DNA from: Deltaproteobacteria bacterium
Lineage (GTDB): Bacteria > Desulfobacterota > Desulfuromonadia > Desulfuromonadales > JAAYDE01
DNA length: 64,000 nucleotides
NCBI GenBank assembly: GCA_016934985.1
Contig: JAFGRU010000019.1
Coordinates: 1 to 64,000 of the forward strand
Direction: 5' to 3'
Part shown: one piece after another, positions 8,683 through 17,945 of the stretch
Layout: each line of letters starts with the position of its first letter
How positions within the stretch are numbered: the stretch's first letter is position 1
Made by a program: the position numbers and the translations under genes
The notes under the pieces: model-generated
What the model saw: only the letters and a program-made list of their open reading frames with translations
Databases searched by the model: none
Told to the model about the DNA's origin: nothing

Positions 8683-9567
8683 TCAGCTTTCCGCTTTTTG
8701 AATCAGGTTGCGGGCAATGCCGCATATGGCTTTGGCAGTCTCGGTGTCTGGATAGGCAACGACATAAGGGGTGCCGTCATCCCCTGATTTAACCAAGGCC
8801 GGGTCAATGGGGATCCGCCCGAGGAAAGGGACTTTCATCTCTTCCGCCATCACCTGTCCTCCACCGCTCTTGAAAATATCAACCATTTCACCGCAATGAG
8901 GACAGACAAAACCACTCATGTTTTCGATCACGCCGAGAACCGGCATTTTCAACTCTTCACAAAAGGTCAGGGACTTTTTGACGTCAAGAACAGCGACATC
9001 CTGGGGGGTGGTCACAATAACGGCCATGGTGCCGGAGCCCATGAGCTGTAATACCGCGAGGGGCTCGTCTCCGGTTCCAGGCGGGCAGTCGACAACCAGG
9101 TAATCGAGTTCTCCCCAGGCGACGTCGCGAATGAACTGCTGAATCAGAAGGTTTTTTTTGGGGCCCCGCAAAATAATGGCTTTTTTCTCCTGAGGGATAA
9201 GAAAACCCGTGGACATGACCCTCAATTCATTGCACATGACAGGAAGAATCTGCTCCTCGACGGCCCGGGGCTTGGCATCTTCAACCCCAAGCATTTTGGG
9301 GATGCTCGGGCCATGGATATCGACATCCAACAGCCCCACTCTTTTTCCCTCATTTACCAGGGCAAGAGCGAGATTGACTGCTGTAGAACTTTTTCCGACC
9401 CCACCTTTCCCCGACATCACCACAAGTTTGTTTTTAATGGACCCCAGTCTCCGGTCCATAAGCTGCCGATTGCGACGCTCCTGCTCATTTTCACACGGCT
9501 TCGTGCCGGCAGACGAACAGGATGCTTTATGTGAACAGCTGTCACAGGTCGTTTGAGTTTTTTCCAT
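8683..9567 (-). CDS. Mrp/NBP35-family Fe-S cluster carrier ATPase
   Basis: A 294-residue P-loop protein that binds and transfers Fe-S clusters in the cytoplasm. The deviant Walker A is GKGGVGKSS in the first 70 residues; the switch motifs DVDIHGPS and DCPPGTGD follow; the cluster-binding CPHCGE lies near the C-terminus. The N-terminus has four cysteines (TCDSCSHKASCSSAGTKPC), resembling the ferredoxin-like extension of NBP35 rather than short Mrp/ApbC proteins. I chose the ATG at 9567 because GGGAGG stands eight bases upstream; an open frame 51 codons longer has no such support. It is single on this strand. Confidence 0.92.
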   Translation of the reverse strand: MEKTQTTCDSCSHKASCSSAGTKPCENEQERRNRQLMDRRLGSIKNKLVVMSGKGGVGKSSTAVNLALALVNEGKRVGLLDVDIHGPSIPKMLGVEDAKPRAVEEQILPVMCNELRVMSTGFLIPQEKKAIILRGPKKNLLIQQFIRDVAWGELDYLVVDCPPGTGDEPLAVLQLMGSGTMAVIVTTPQDVAVLDVKKSLTFCEELKMPVLGVIENMSGFVCPHCGEMVDIFKSGGGQVMAEEMKVPFLGRIPIDPALVKSGDDGTPYVVAYPDTETAKAICGIARNLIQKAES

Positions 9568-9829
9568 CGTCTTTTCCTCCCAGGATTTCGGCCCCAAGGT
9601 GGTCGGCCGCATCACTCGATAAGCGTTTAACCACAGCCACACAGGATAATCCCAGGCAAAATACTTTGTCAAACAATTTTCAGCCGTCAACCGGGAAGGG
9701 CTTTTTAAGCTTTTCCTCATAGCTGAAAAGTTTAAACTGCAATTTCATGGAGCTTTGGGCAAGGAACAAACCAGAATAAAATGAATGGATTGAGGTCGGA
9801 ACGCGGATAGAGACTGCCTGCCCATTTTA

Positions 9830-10234
9830 TCAGGCCGACTCCAGGCGCCGATAAACCCCCTCAACTTTTTCTTCCAGCTCGGGGAAGTTGAAAGGTTTGC
9901 TGACATAATCATCGGCGCCGGCCTGAAGGGCCAGGATGCGGTCTTTTTTCTGCACCTTCGCGGTCATGGTGATAACGAAACTGTCAGCGGTGAGAGGATC
10001 CTTCTTGAGAATGCGGGTAACCTCAAGACCATCTATCTCTCCCGGCATCATGATATCGAGAAGAATAACTTCCGGGCGTTCCCGGCGAGCCACGGCAATG
10101 GCCTCTTCGCCGCTTCCCGCCCGGAAAAATCTCCGACCGTCCTTGTTCAGGACAATCTCAAGAAGCTTTTGGACTTCCGTATGGTCGTCAACAATGAGAA
10201 TTTTCTGGCAAGAATTTTCAACCAGTCGTTCCAT
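9830..10234 (-). CDS. Single-domain response regulator (CheY-like receiver)
   Basis: About 134 residues, entirely a receiver domain: acidic pair in ILIVDDHTEV, phosphorylation Asp in VILLDIMMPGE, Thr in VITMTAK and Lys in DDYVSKPFNFPE. All key residues are present, so it should be phosphorylatable. There is no output domain, which suggests a phosphorelay or protein-interaction role. The start is either the ATG at 10234 or a TTG two codons upstream; GGGA nearby does not settle it. No kinase gene is adjacent; the GAF-ANTAR gene upstream on the same strand is 226 bases away. Confidence 0.9.
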   Translation of the reverse strand: MERLVENSCQKILIVDDHTEVQKLLEIVLNKDGRRFFRAGSGEEAIAVARRERPEVILLDIMMPGEIDGLEVTRILKKDPLTADSFVITMTAKVQKKDRILALQAGADDYVSKPFNFPELEEKVEGVYRRLESA

Positions 10235-10460
10235 AAGCAAAATCCCAGGAATTGAGCTTTATGATCAATCGGATTGCCGCATTCACACCATTTTAATATA
10301 GATTTTCCTCAAGGCAAGGAAATGCTGTCCGATTCATTTTTAATTCAAACGACTCGGGCTTTGTATGGAGAGTTGGTGGGGGAAATTTTATTTACCCAAT
10401 GAAAGGGCCATGAATGGTCTTTTTTTCTCCAAAGAAATTTGTGCACAGGTTTGCAGAGGT

Positions 10461-11219
10461 TCATTTCATCTGCAGAAACAAAGGTTTCAGATCAGACAAC
10501 TTCACCTGCTGGGTCAAGACGATGGCCTCGGCAATGACCCTCATGCTTTTCCGGGTATTCATACTGAATTTTCTTAATCTGGAATAGGCGTCCTTTTCGG
10601 TGAGGCCCTCCTGTTCCATAAGAATTTTTTTGGCTGTTTCAATAGTTTTTCTCGCCTCGAGCTCATCCTTGATAACCTGACTTTCGACAACCAACCTGAA
10701 GTTTTCAATAACCACGGCAGCCTGGTTGGCGATGGACTGGATCACCCTCTCCTCATTTTTTGAAAACCGGTGGGGTCTGGAGGTGTAACAGTTGAGGACA
10801 CCTATAACCTCACCCTTGACGGTCAAAGGGACACTCAACAGAGAACACAGTTTTTCCTTTTTGGCTATTTCTTTATTGTAGTATTGATTGCTCTCACGGA
10901 CATCCAGCACACTGATGGTCTGGCCGGTTTTAGCCACTTTTCCGGAAATTCCGGTCCCGACCTTTATGTTCTCTTTTTTGTTATACTCCTCACTGATTGA
11001 TTGGGTAGCTTTAACCAGCAACTCGTTTTTGGACTCGTCAAGCAGCATCAGAGAGCAGATCTTCGATCCGAACAGTTCGGCTGTTATCGTTACGATAAAC
11101 TTCAAAATATCGTCGAGATACAAATCCGACGTGATCGCCTCACTGATTCTGGTGAGCGCCGTCAACAACTTTTCTTCATCGACTAATTCCGAATCGCTGA
11201 AAATTTCCTTGTTTTCCAT
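10461..11219 (-). CDS. GAF-ANTAR protein, probable transcription antiterminator
   Basis: A 252-residue cytoplasmic regulator. Residues about 25-175 form a GAF sensor domain (LDDILKFIVTITAELFGS..., VPLTVKGEVIGVLNCY). Residues about 188-236 are an ANTAR domain (EARKTIETAKKILMEQ, then KDAYSRLRKFSMNTRKSM), an RNA-binding helical unit that binds paired hexaloop hairpins and prevents terminator formation. It lies divergent from gdhA, whose leader holds such hairpins and a terminator (11562-11618), so gdhA is the likely target. The ligand of the GAF domain is not known. Confidence 0.9.
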   Translation of the reverse strand: MENKEIFSDSELVDEEKLLTALTRISEAITSDLYLDDILKFIVTITAELFGSKICSLMLLDESKNELLVKATQSISEEYNKKENIKVGTGISGKVAKTGQTISVLDVRESNQYYNKEIAKKEKLCSLLSVPLTVKGEVIGVLNCYTSRPHRFSKNEERVIQSIANQAAVVIENFRLVVESQVIKDELEARKTIETAKKILMEQEGLTEKDAYSRLRKFSMNTRKSMRVIAEAIVLTQQVKLSDLKPLFLQMK

Positions 11220-11535
11220 GGATTACCTGTCAATTTTTCTTCTGGAGGCTATTCCAGGGGTGGGTCCTAAACCCATCCTGGTCGATGTATTCTTTCGGGG
11301 GTTTCACCCCGCTGATGCAGTGTAAATATAGGGGAATATATTATATTTATCAAGGGTTAGAATAATAACGACCATTCAGTTTTTAACGAATCCCTTTTTT
11401 CATTGTCAGGATTGGCATTGGCCTCCAAAACTGGGGGAAACGATGCGAGGGCCACCAACATGCGAAATTGTTTTTTCACCATGAGCCCTCTTCAGAAGAA
11501 AATCCCTTGACAAACAATATAATTATTTGTAAATT
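11220..11535 (+). promoter_or_regulatory. Region between the ANTAR gene and the gdhA leader, with a likely gdhA promoter
   Basis: No gene is seen in 11220-11506. At 11507-11512 there is TTGACA, and 17 bases later TAAATT (11530-11535), a fair sigma-70 promoter that would start a transcript near 11542, just before the hairpins at 11562. A TATAAT at 11684-11689, after the leader terminator, could be a second start that bypasses it, but no good -35 element matches. Confidence 0.5.
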
Positions 11536-11561
11536 TCAACCCCGCAAAATCAAAAAAAGAA

Positions 11562-11618
11562 ATGCACAATGGCGTGCATCGCTGTGACAAAGATGTCCTT
11601 ACTGGACATCTTTTTTTT
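11562..11618 (+). promoter_or_regulatory. ANTAR-type leader: paired hexaloop hairpins overlapping a terminator before gdhA
   Basis: Hairpin P1 is ATGCAC (11562-11567), loop AATGGC, GTGCAT (11574-11579). P2 is GAC (11586-11588), loop AAAGAT, GTC (11595-11597). Both loops are six bases long with A first and G fourth, the published ANTAR target pattern. The 3' side of P2 lies inside the 5' arm of a terminator: AGATGTCC (11591-11598) pairs with GGACATCT (11604-11611), followed by eight T. P2 and the terminator exclude each other. P2 is only three base pairs, its weak point. Confidence 0.65.
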
Positions 11619-11796
11619 GTTTAAAGGACATTCATTTTGCCACCAAATGAATCACGCCCAATTCGGGACAAACAGGTTTGGATTATAATCTAAAAAAGTA
11701 AATTTCAGCAAAGATCAGTTTTTACAATCAGCCAACTGCAATTCGTCGTTTCCCCTGGCCGGGGAACAGAAAAACCCCCAAAGAAGGAGTTAAAAA

Positions 11797-13137
11797 ATGA
11801 AAAAGAAAATTGAAGATTTTCTGGCATCAGTCGTTCGCAAAAACCCCGCCGAACTCGAATTCCACCAGGCAGTACGCGAAGTGGTCGAGTCGGTCATGCC
11901 CTTCATCGAGGATAATCCCAAATATGACGAAGCCAGAATCCTAAAACGCATTGTCGAACCCGAAAGAGTCATCATGTTCCGTGTCCCCTGGGCAACGGAC
12001 AAAGGAGAAATCAAGGTCAATCGCGGGTTCAGAATTGAAATGAACAGCGCTCTCGGCCCCTACAAGGGCGGCCTCCGCTTCCATCCCAGCGTAAACCTGG
12101 GTATTTTGAAGTTTCTTGCTTTTGAACAAGTTTTCAAAAACAGCCTTACAACCCTCCCGATGGGCGGCGGCAAGGGCGGTTCCGACTTTGACCCGAAGGG
12201 TAAATCCGACAATGAAGTGATGCGATTCTGCCAAAGCTTCATGACCGAACTGCAGCGCCACATTGGCCCTGACACAGATGTACCTGCCGGCGATATCGGC
12301 GTTGGCGGCCGCGAAATCGGCTATCTTTTCGGCCAGTACAAAAGAATCCGCAATGAGTTCACCGGCGTCCTTACCGGGAAAGGCCTCAACTGGGGCGGCA
12401 GCCTGATCAGGCCCGAAGCGACAGGCTATGGCTGCGTCTACTTTGTGGAAGAAATGTTGAAAGAAAAAGGCGATTCCTTGCGCAAGAAAACCTGCGCGGT
12501 TTCCGGTTCGGGCAACGTCGCTCAATATACGGTTGAAAAATTGAACCAGCTCGGCGCCAAGGTTGTCACCCTCTCTGACTCACAGGGCTATATTTACGAC
12601 GAAAACGGCATCGATGAAGAAAAACTCGATTTTGTTTTCGAACTCAAAAACATCAAACGCGGCCGCATCAAGGAATACGCCGATAAATTCAAATGCCAGT
12701 ACTTTGAAGGAAAGCGTCCCTGGGGAGTCAAGTGCGACGCCGCTTTCCCGAGCGCGACCCAAAATGAAATCGATGAGGACGATGCCCGGCAACTGGTTGA
12801 AAACGGGTGTATTGCCGTTGGCGAAGGTGCGAACATGCCGACCACGCCCGAAGGCGTCGATGTTTTTCTGGGAGCCAAAATCCTTTATGGCCCCGGCAAG
12901 GCTGCCAATGCGGGCGGCGTTGCAACCTCAGGCCTGGAGATGAGCCAGAACAGCATGCGCCTGTCATGGCCGAGAGAAGAAGTTGATTCCAGACTCCATG
13001 AAATCATGGTCGCCATCCACAAAAATTGTATTCAGTACGGAAGAGAAGCCGATGGCTATATCAACTACGTAAAAGGGGCCAACATCGCCGGTTTCATCCG
13101 GGTAGCCGATTCCATGATGAACCAGGGATTGGTATAA
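11797..13137 (+). CDS. gdhA: NADP-type glutamate dehydrogenase (hexameric class I)
   Basis: Converts 2-oxoglutarate and ammonium to glutamate in the cytoplasm. The 446 residues match the usual size. The catalytic lysine is K126 in LPMGGGKGGSDFDP, the substrate Lys is in GPYKGGLRF (about residue 90), and the Rossmann motif VSGSGNVAQYT is at about 235. AAGGAG lies before the ATG. It is preceded by a long leader with a terminator that an ANTAR protein probably controls, and followed by a strong terminator, so it is monocistronic. It is a main ammonium-assimilation step at high ammonium. Confidence 0.96.
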   Translation: MKKKIEDFLASVVRKNPAELEFHQAVREVVESVMPFIEDNPKYDEARILKRIVEPERVIMFRVPWATDKGEIKVNRGFRIEMNSALGPYKGGLRFHPSVNLGILKFLAFEQVFKNSLTTLPMGGGKGGSDFDPKGKSDNEVMRFCQSFMTELQRHIGPDTDVPAGDIGVGGREIGYLFGQYKRIRNEFTGVLTGKGLNWGGSLIRPEATGYGCVYFVEEMLKEKGDSLRKKTCAVSGSGNVAQYTVEKLNQLGAKVVTLSDSQGYIYDENGIDEEKLDFVFELKNIKRGRIKEYADKFKCQYFEGKRPWGVKCDAAFPSATQNEIDEDDARQLVENGCIAVGEGANMPTTPEGVDVFLGAKILYGPGKAANAGGVATSGLEMSQNSMRLSWPREEVDSRLHEIMVAIHKNCIQYGREADGYINYVKGANIAGFIRVADSMMNQGLV

Positions 13138-13255
13138 GATATTCAATGTTGCAGGCTGTCATTCGCTTTTCCGCCAGGATAAAAGAAATCCAATTTCAAG
13201 CCGGTTGGTCAAGCAATAGATCAGCAATTTAAAGTAAAAATTTTTTCTTCTATTT

Positions 13256-13289
13256 AAAAAGGGAAAATCCAAATGGATTTTCCCTTTTT
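13256..13289 (+). terminator. Terminator of gdhA
   Basis: AAAAAGGGAAAATCC (13256-13270) pairs perfectly with GGATTTTCCCTTTTT (13275-13289) around AAAT. It could act in both directions. The rest of 13138-13441 holds no recognisable feature. Confidence 0.9.
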
Positions 13290-13441
13290 ACTTGCCAACT
13301 CCAGCATTCCATACTTTCTGCCAAATTAAAGCACCCAAAAGCCTCCGCAAAGCATTAAAGTTTTTACAGCGACGCCGGTATGTTATATTATCTTTTCAGT
13401 TTTTATAATAAACGTAATTCAGGCAGATTAGGGAAAGGTCT

Positions 13442-14170
13442 ATGCTCGATCTGGCACCAATACAGATATTTTTCCTTCTCATTGGAATCGGACTGGTTTT
13501 TTCCGGGGTGTCCATGGTTTTTTTCAAGGCTTTTCCGGAAAAACGTTCCAACCATTTAAAGGACATAGCCTTCCAGCTCGGCTTTTCCTTCAGGGAAAAA
13601 GGAGACGGTTCTATCACCAGAGATTTTAATACCCTGCCCTTTTTCCATTCATGCAAAAACGGTTTGGAAGAAAATGTCATGACCAAAGGCATGGGGGAAG
13701 CCTTTGTCGCTATTCTTGACTTTACCCGTGCCCTCCAGGAAGATGATTTGCCCAAAGAAAGCGACGAGGAGCAAAAAATAACCCAAACCCAGACTCTTAT
13801 CTGCTTTAAAAGCAACCACCTCGACCTCCCTCAATTTCTTATCCAACCGGACCGCTATTTCGATCTTCTTTACGCCAGATACCTGGAAGAGATTTTCAAC
13901 TTGCAATGTATTGAATGTCAAACTTTTCCCGTTTTTTCGCAATATTTTAAGGTTTACGGGAAAAACGATTCCAAAATCAGGAAAATCATCCAGAACTCAG
14001 GGATCAATCACCTGTGCGAAAAGGAAAAAGACCTTTGCATTGAGGGCAATGGCAACAACCTGCTTGTCTATCGCTTCCAAAAACAGATGGCGCCCCAGGA
14101 AACGGAACTTTTTTTCGATCTGGCACACCAGGTTCATAACATTCTTGAATATGGGAACTGGACCTTATAA
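13442..14170 (+). CDS. Membrane-anchored protein of unknown function
   Basis: A 242-residue protein with one N-terminal membrane segment (about residues 8-30, IFFLLIGIGLVFSGVSMVFF) followed by a soluble, probably cytoplasmic domain. The soluble part has FSQYFKVYGKNDSKIRKII and a C-terminal block EGNGNNLLVYRFQ. I do not recognise a named family. It stands alone between the gdhA terminator and a converging small membrane-protein gene, with AAAGG upstream of the ATG. Confidence 0.7.
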   Translation: MLDLAPIQIFFLLIGIGLVFSGVSMVFFKAFPEKRSNHLKDIAFQLGFSFREKGDGSITRDFNTLPFFHSCKNGLEENVMTKGMGEAFVAILDFTRALQEDDLPKESDEEQKITQTQTLICFKSNHLDLPQFLIQPDRYFDLLYARYLEEIFNLQCIECQTFPVFSQYFKVYGKNDSKIRKIIQNSGINHLCEKEKDLCIEGNGNNLLVYRFQKQMAPQETELFFDLAHQVHNILEYGNWTL

Positions 14171-14230
14171 CCGTTTCCATCCGAGGCTTCAAATGCTCAC
14201 TTGAGGAGCGGTTTATTTTCCGCCGCGGCC

Positions 14231-14545
14231 TTAATAACGTTCATAACGCAAACGTTCTTCGGCCTTCAATCCCAAAACCACTCCCAAGGCCGCCATTATA
14301 ATCCCAGTGACCAGCACCACATTGCCTTCCCCGCGATTCCATAGAACAATTCCAAGAGCCACACAGGGTACCCCAAAACCGAAAAATAAAACCATAAGCC
14401 ACTTTTTTGACAACCAGACCTTATTGGCCTTTTCGTTTTTCCCGATTTTTAAGTAGGTAATGAGCGAAACCACCGCAGAAGAGAAAAAGATCAACGAAAA
14501 AATAATATAACCGGCGTGCAGCAATACGACAATAACACTGTCCAT
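14231..14545 (-). CDS. Small integral membrane protein
   Basis: A 104-residue protein with three predicted membrane segments (about residues 4-30, 47-66 and 74-92) and a charged C-terminus KAEERLRYERY. No catalytic motif is seen. The segment arrangement and hydrophobicity support a real membrane protein; its role is unknown. It converges with the gene at 13442. Confidence 0.6.
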   Translation of the reverse strand: MDSVIVVLLHAGYIIFSLIFFSSAVVSLITYLKIGKNEKANKVWLSKKWLMVLFFGFGVPCVALGIVLWNRGEGNVVLVTGIIMAALGVVLGLKAEERLRYERY

Positions 14546-14835
14546 CCTTCATCCCTTTCCAATTTCTATCGATAAAAACGTTAAATTAGACTCCCTCAGC
14601 CGGCCTTTTTACAGGCGCTTGCGCAATTCTATCATGGGAAAACCGATCCCTGGTCAAGCCGACCAGTTTTCTCCAGGGGGTTTGTTATTATATCCCGTCA
14701 ATCCCCTACAATTATATTAAAAATGTAATTTTTCTTTCCAAATTCTTGAACATACGTAACTTTTTATAATTTGGTGGAGAATTTGCACAAAAGGTGTTTT
14801 TTACCCATATTCCCGACAAACACACGAAGAAGAAA

Positions 14836-16611
14836 ATGTTTTTCAAAAAAATCCCCTTTTTGTCTCTAACCACCCTGCTGATAAGTTCAATCGCCCAACT
14901 GCCGAACTTCTCCTCCCAATGTCTCGCAGAAATTGCAATTTTTGATCACCCTCATGTCCTCCAGACCGATTCCGGCCCGGTACTGAATCCCAATAACTTT
15001 CTGGTAGCCGTAGCCGGACCAGACCAATTGGCGGATGAAAAAAGCAAGGTTTTCCTTGACGCCTCCAATTCCTGGCCACTCAATGTCGCGACCTCCCTGG
15101 TTTTCTGGAAGCAGTTGGAAGGCCCGCCGGTTCAACTCTCCAACCCTGAAGACGTCCGGCCTTTTTTCATTACCCCGGAAGTCGGCCCGGAAGGGGCGGC
15201 CCTTGTTTTTGAATTGACCCTGGCCACGGATGACGTTACCACTAAAGACACCTGTGTCGTAAATGTCAGCTGGGGGAATATTCAACCCACGGCCGATGCC
15301 GGCGAGGATATGCTCGTCAAACAGGGGGATCAGGTTTTTCTTGACGGTTCAGGTTCATTGGACGCGGACGGAGAAAAAGAGGAATTACATTACCAGTGGC
15401 GCCAGACCAGCGGCCCGAGTGTGGTTCTATCTGATGCTACCACGATCAAACCTTCATTCATTGCCCCCTATACACTGCATCCCGCGGATACTTTGACCTT
15501 CGACCTGGATGTTACTGATAAAGGGGGCCTCAAGGCAAACGATTCGATTATTGTCAACGTTTCCTGGGAACAGCCCGTTTTAGAGGCTGACGCCGGTCCG
15601 GACAAGGTTGCTGACGAAGGTTCCAGAATCGTTCTCGATGCCTCCAAATCTTTATCCCAGCCGGAAAAAATCAGTAGATACTTCTGGACCCAGCTTCAAG
15701 GCCCGCCTGTGACCCTTTCCGATCCCACAGCGGTCAGGCCGATCTTTTTGACGCCTTCGGTCAAAAATTTCGAGACGGCCAATCTGGTGTTTGAACTGAC
15801 CATAACCAGCGAATCAGGCTTAATGGCCACCAGCAAAACCCATATCAGGATTGACGACAACTGGTTCACTTCTTTTTCTCAGGAAGCTTTTGTCGTGCCT
15901 CTCAAAACCAAGGGCATAGGCTTCGAGGTCGAGAGAGGAGGACGTATTGTCGATCTCTCCCCATCGCGCCCCCCCACTGATTTTAAGGTTCGGGACCAGG
16001 ATATCCCTTACGGGCTTTTCGACATAAAGATCCGTACTTACAAGCCCGGGGGTGAGGCTCCACTTAAAGTTTATTTTCCGGACCCTGTGCCCGAGGATTA
16101 CCAATGGTTCAAGTGCGGCAAGGGAACCGGGGGAACTCCTGTACCGATTTCCGCAGTTGTCGATCCGGAAAGGACAACCTTCACCATTTTCCTTCGGGAT
16201 GGGGACGCCAGCGATGAGGACGGCATACAAAACAGCCTGATAAGGGACCCTTCCGGGCTCGGCGGCCCTTCCATTTTTCTGGGCAACACCCTTAGCAAAA
16301 GCAGGAAGTTTCAGCCCAATTCAGCAAACCCCGAAAACTCACCCATTGAAGGGTTCGGCGGAAGAGCCGATTTCAGCCCAAAAAAATTATTGGCTTTGAT
16401 TTTTGGAAGGTTCACCGATTTCTCCGGTCCATCCAACAGCCACAACCCCGAGGTCAATAACCTTTCCACATCCAGTGAAGGATGGAAGTGGCTTTCCCTG
16501 CAGTTCGGCCCGGCTTTGCCCCTCATGCTGCTTGGAATTATCGGCTTTATCAGTATCGTATTTCTGAAAAAAATTATCGGGGCTTTGGTTTCCCACAAGG
16601 ACAATCCATAA
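14836..16611 (+). CDS. Surface protein with three PKD-like domains and a choice-of-anchor U domain
   Basis: A probable cell-surface protein of 591 residues. A signal peptide begins MFFKKIPFLSLTTLLISS. Three PKD/cadherin-like beta-sandwich repeats follow, each starting with A-x-AG-x-D and containing F/VLDAS or LDGS and VNVSW or equivalent. Next is a module with IPYGLFDIKI, KVYFPDPVPEDYQWFK and LRDGDASDEDG, the pattern of the choice-of-anchor U domain. A membrane helix (ALPLMLLGIIGFISIVFL) with a basic tail ends it. I prefer the ATG at 14836, which puts the positive n-region first; a GTG at 14794 behind GGTGGAG is also possible. A tethered adhesive or scaffold role is inferred. Confidence 0.8.
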   Translation: MFFKKIPFLSLTTLLISSIAQLPNFSSQCLAEIAIFDHPHVLQTDSGPVLNPNNFLVAVAGPDQLADEKSKVFLDASNSWPLNVATSLVFWKQLEGPPVQLSNPEDVRPFFITPEVGPEGAALVFELTLATDDVTTKDTCVVNVSWGNIQPTADAGEDMLVKQGDQVFLDGSGSLDADGEKEELHYQWRQTSGPSVVLSDATTIKPSFIAPYTLHPADTLTFDLDVTDKGGLKANDSIIVNVSWEQPVLEADAGPDKVADEGSRIVLDASKSLSQPEKISRYFWTQLQGPPVTLSDPTAVRPIFLTPSVKNFETANLVFELTITSESGLMATSKTHIRIDDNWFTSFSQEAFVVPLKTKGIGFEVERGGRIVDLSPSRPPTDFKVRDQDIPYGLFDIKIRTYKPGGEAPLKVYFPDPVPEDYQWFKCGKGTGGTPVPISAVVDPERTTFTIFLRDGDASDEDGIQNSLIRDPSGLGGPSIFLGNTLSKSRKFQPNSANPENSPIEGFGGRADFSPKKLLALIFGRFTDFSGPSNSHNPEVNNLSTSSEGWKWLSLQFGPALPLMLLGIIGFISIVFLKKIIGALVSHKDNP

Positions 16612-16613
16612 AA

Positions 16614-17945
16614 CTAAGTATTTATTAAGTCCTCTCCCATGCCCTGGATCACGACAGCCTCCCCTGTCAGCTCACCTCCCGCAATCCTGTCGATCCGAAC
16701 CTGAACAGACTGCCTTTCAACCTCTCGACAGCAGGGAAACACCACCTTGAGATAATTGGGTGCCAGGCCCCTGCACATTCGCTCCCCGTTTTTTCCTTCA
16801 ACTATCACCTCAAGAGTTTTTCCTATATACCTGTTCATATATTGTTTTTCCTTAGCTTCTCCGAGACACCGCAAACGGGCCGCCCGTTCTTTGATCACAC
16901 CAACCGGAACCTGCTGCGAAAATCCGGCGGCTTCTGTTCCGGGCCGGACACTGAAGGGAAACACATGCAAAAAACTGAGGGGAAGGCTGTCGATGAAATC
17001 CAGGGTGTTTTGAAACTCCTGTTCCGTCTCGCCTGGGAAACCGGTAATGACGTCAATTCCGATAGCAACGTCCGCCACCCTGGAATTTATCCTCACAACC
17101 AGGTCTTGAAAAAACGTGCAGCTATAAGGCCTGCGCATGCGCTCCAGAATGCGGTCGTTCCCGGACTGCAGGGGGATATGAAAATGGGGGCAGAGTTTAC
17201 CTGAGGCCGCCATCAGGTCGATGAGGCGTTCGCTAATCTCATTGGGCTCAATGGAGCCGATGCGCAATCTCCTGATGTCGCTGTTGCGCTCAATTTCGGC
17301 AACCAGGTCGGTAAAAGTGACTGACGGAGAGAGGTCTAAACCGTAATGCCCAAGATGAATGCCGGTAAGAACAATCTCCTCAAAACCCTCCCGCGTCAGG
17401 GAGTCAACTTTTTCCATAATGGTCTTTAGCGGCAGCGAACGACTCCTGCCTCGGACATAGGGGATTATGCAGTAGGAGCAAAAAGCATTGCAACCATTCT
17501 GAACCTGGAGGAAAGCGCGGCTGCGACTGGTACGGGAGGCCGCTGGAACAGTCATGGGACGGCTTGCGCTGCAGATATCGGAGACCTGAACCCGCTGTTC
17601 AGGCGTCTCCTTTTGTAAAAATTTCCCGAGGTCGTGTTTTTCCTCGTTTCCCAGCACCAAAGCTACGCCAGGATATTTTTCAAAAGCCTCGGGCTGCAAC
17701 TGGGCATAACAGCCGGTAACAACGATCCTGGCCTGGGGATTGAGCCGATGACAGCGGCGAATCAGATTGCGGGACTGGGAGTCGGTTGCCGCAGTAACGG
17801 TACAGGTGTTAACGATCATCAAATCGGCACCCTGATCAAAGGGGACAATCTCGTAACCGCAGGAAACCAGAGTTTTCTCCATTACCGAGGATTCAAACTG
17901 GTTGGTTTTACACCCTAAGGTCATAATCGCCGCGGTTTTTCTCAT
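16614..17945 (-). CDS. mtaB: tRNA (t6A37) methylthiotransferase MtaB
   Basis: A radical-SAM methylthiotransferase that converts t6A to ms2t6A at tRNA position 37. The N-terminal MTTase domain has the cluster cysteines in LGCKTNQ, VNTCTVTA and VTGCYAQL. The radical-SAM motif CNAFCSYC is at about residue 157, followed by IIPYVRGRSRS. A C-terminal TRAM-like domain follows. The ATG at 17945 overlaps the mnmA stop (ATGA) with GGAGG nine bases upstream; an ATG three codons earlier touches that GGAGG and is less likely. It is the last gene of the cysE-isc operon, where it would use Fe-S clusters built by its neighbours. Confidence 0.94.
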   Translation of the reverse strand: MRKTAAIMTLGCKTNQFESSVMEKTLVSCGYEIVPFDQGADLMIVNTCTVTAATDSQSRNLIRRCHRLNPQARIVVTGCYAQLQPEAFEKYPGVALVLGNEEKHDLGKFLQKETPEQRVQVSDICSASRPMTVPAASRTSRSRAFLQVQNGCNAFCSYCIIPYVRGRSRSLPLKTIMEKVDSLTREGFEEIVLTGIHLGHYGLDLSPSVTFTDLVAEIERNSDIRRLRIGSIEPNEISERLIDLMAASGKLCPHFHIPLQSGNDRILERMRRPYSCTFFQDLVVRINSRVADVAIGIDVITGFPGETEQEFQNTLDFIDSLPLSFLHVFPFSVRPGTEAAGFSQQVPVGVIKERAARLRCLGEAKEKQYMNRYIGKTLEVIVEGKNGERMCRGLAPNYLKVVFPCCREVERQSVQVRIDRIAGGELTGEAVVIQGMGEDLINT

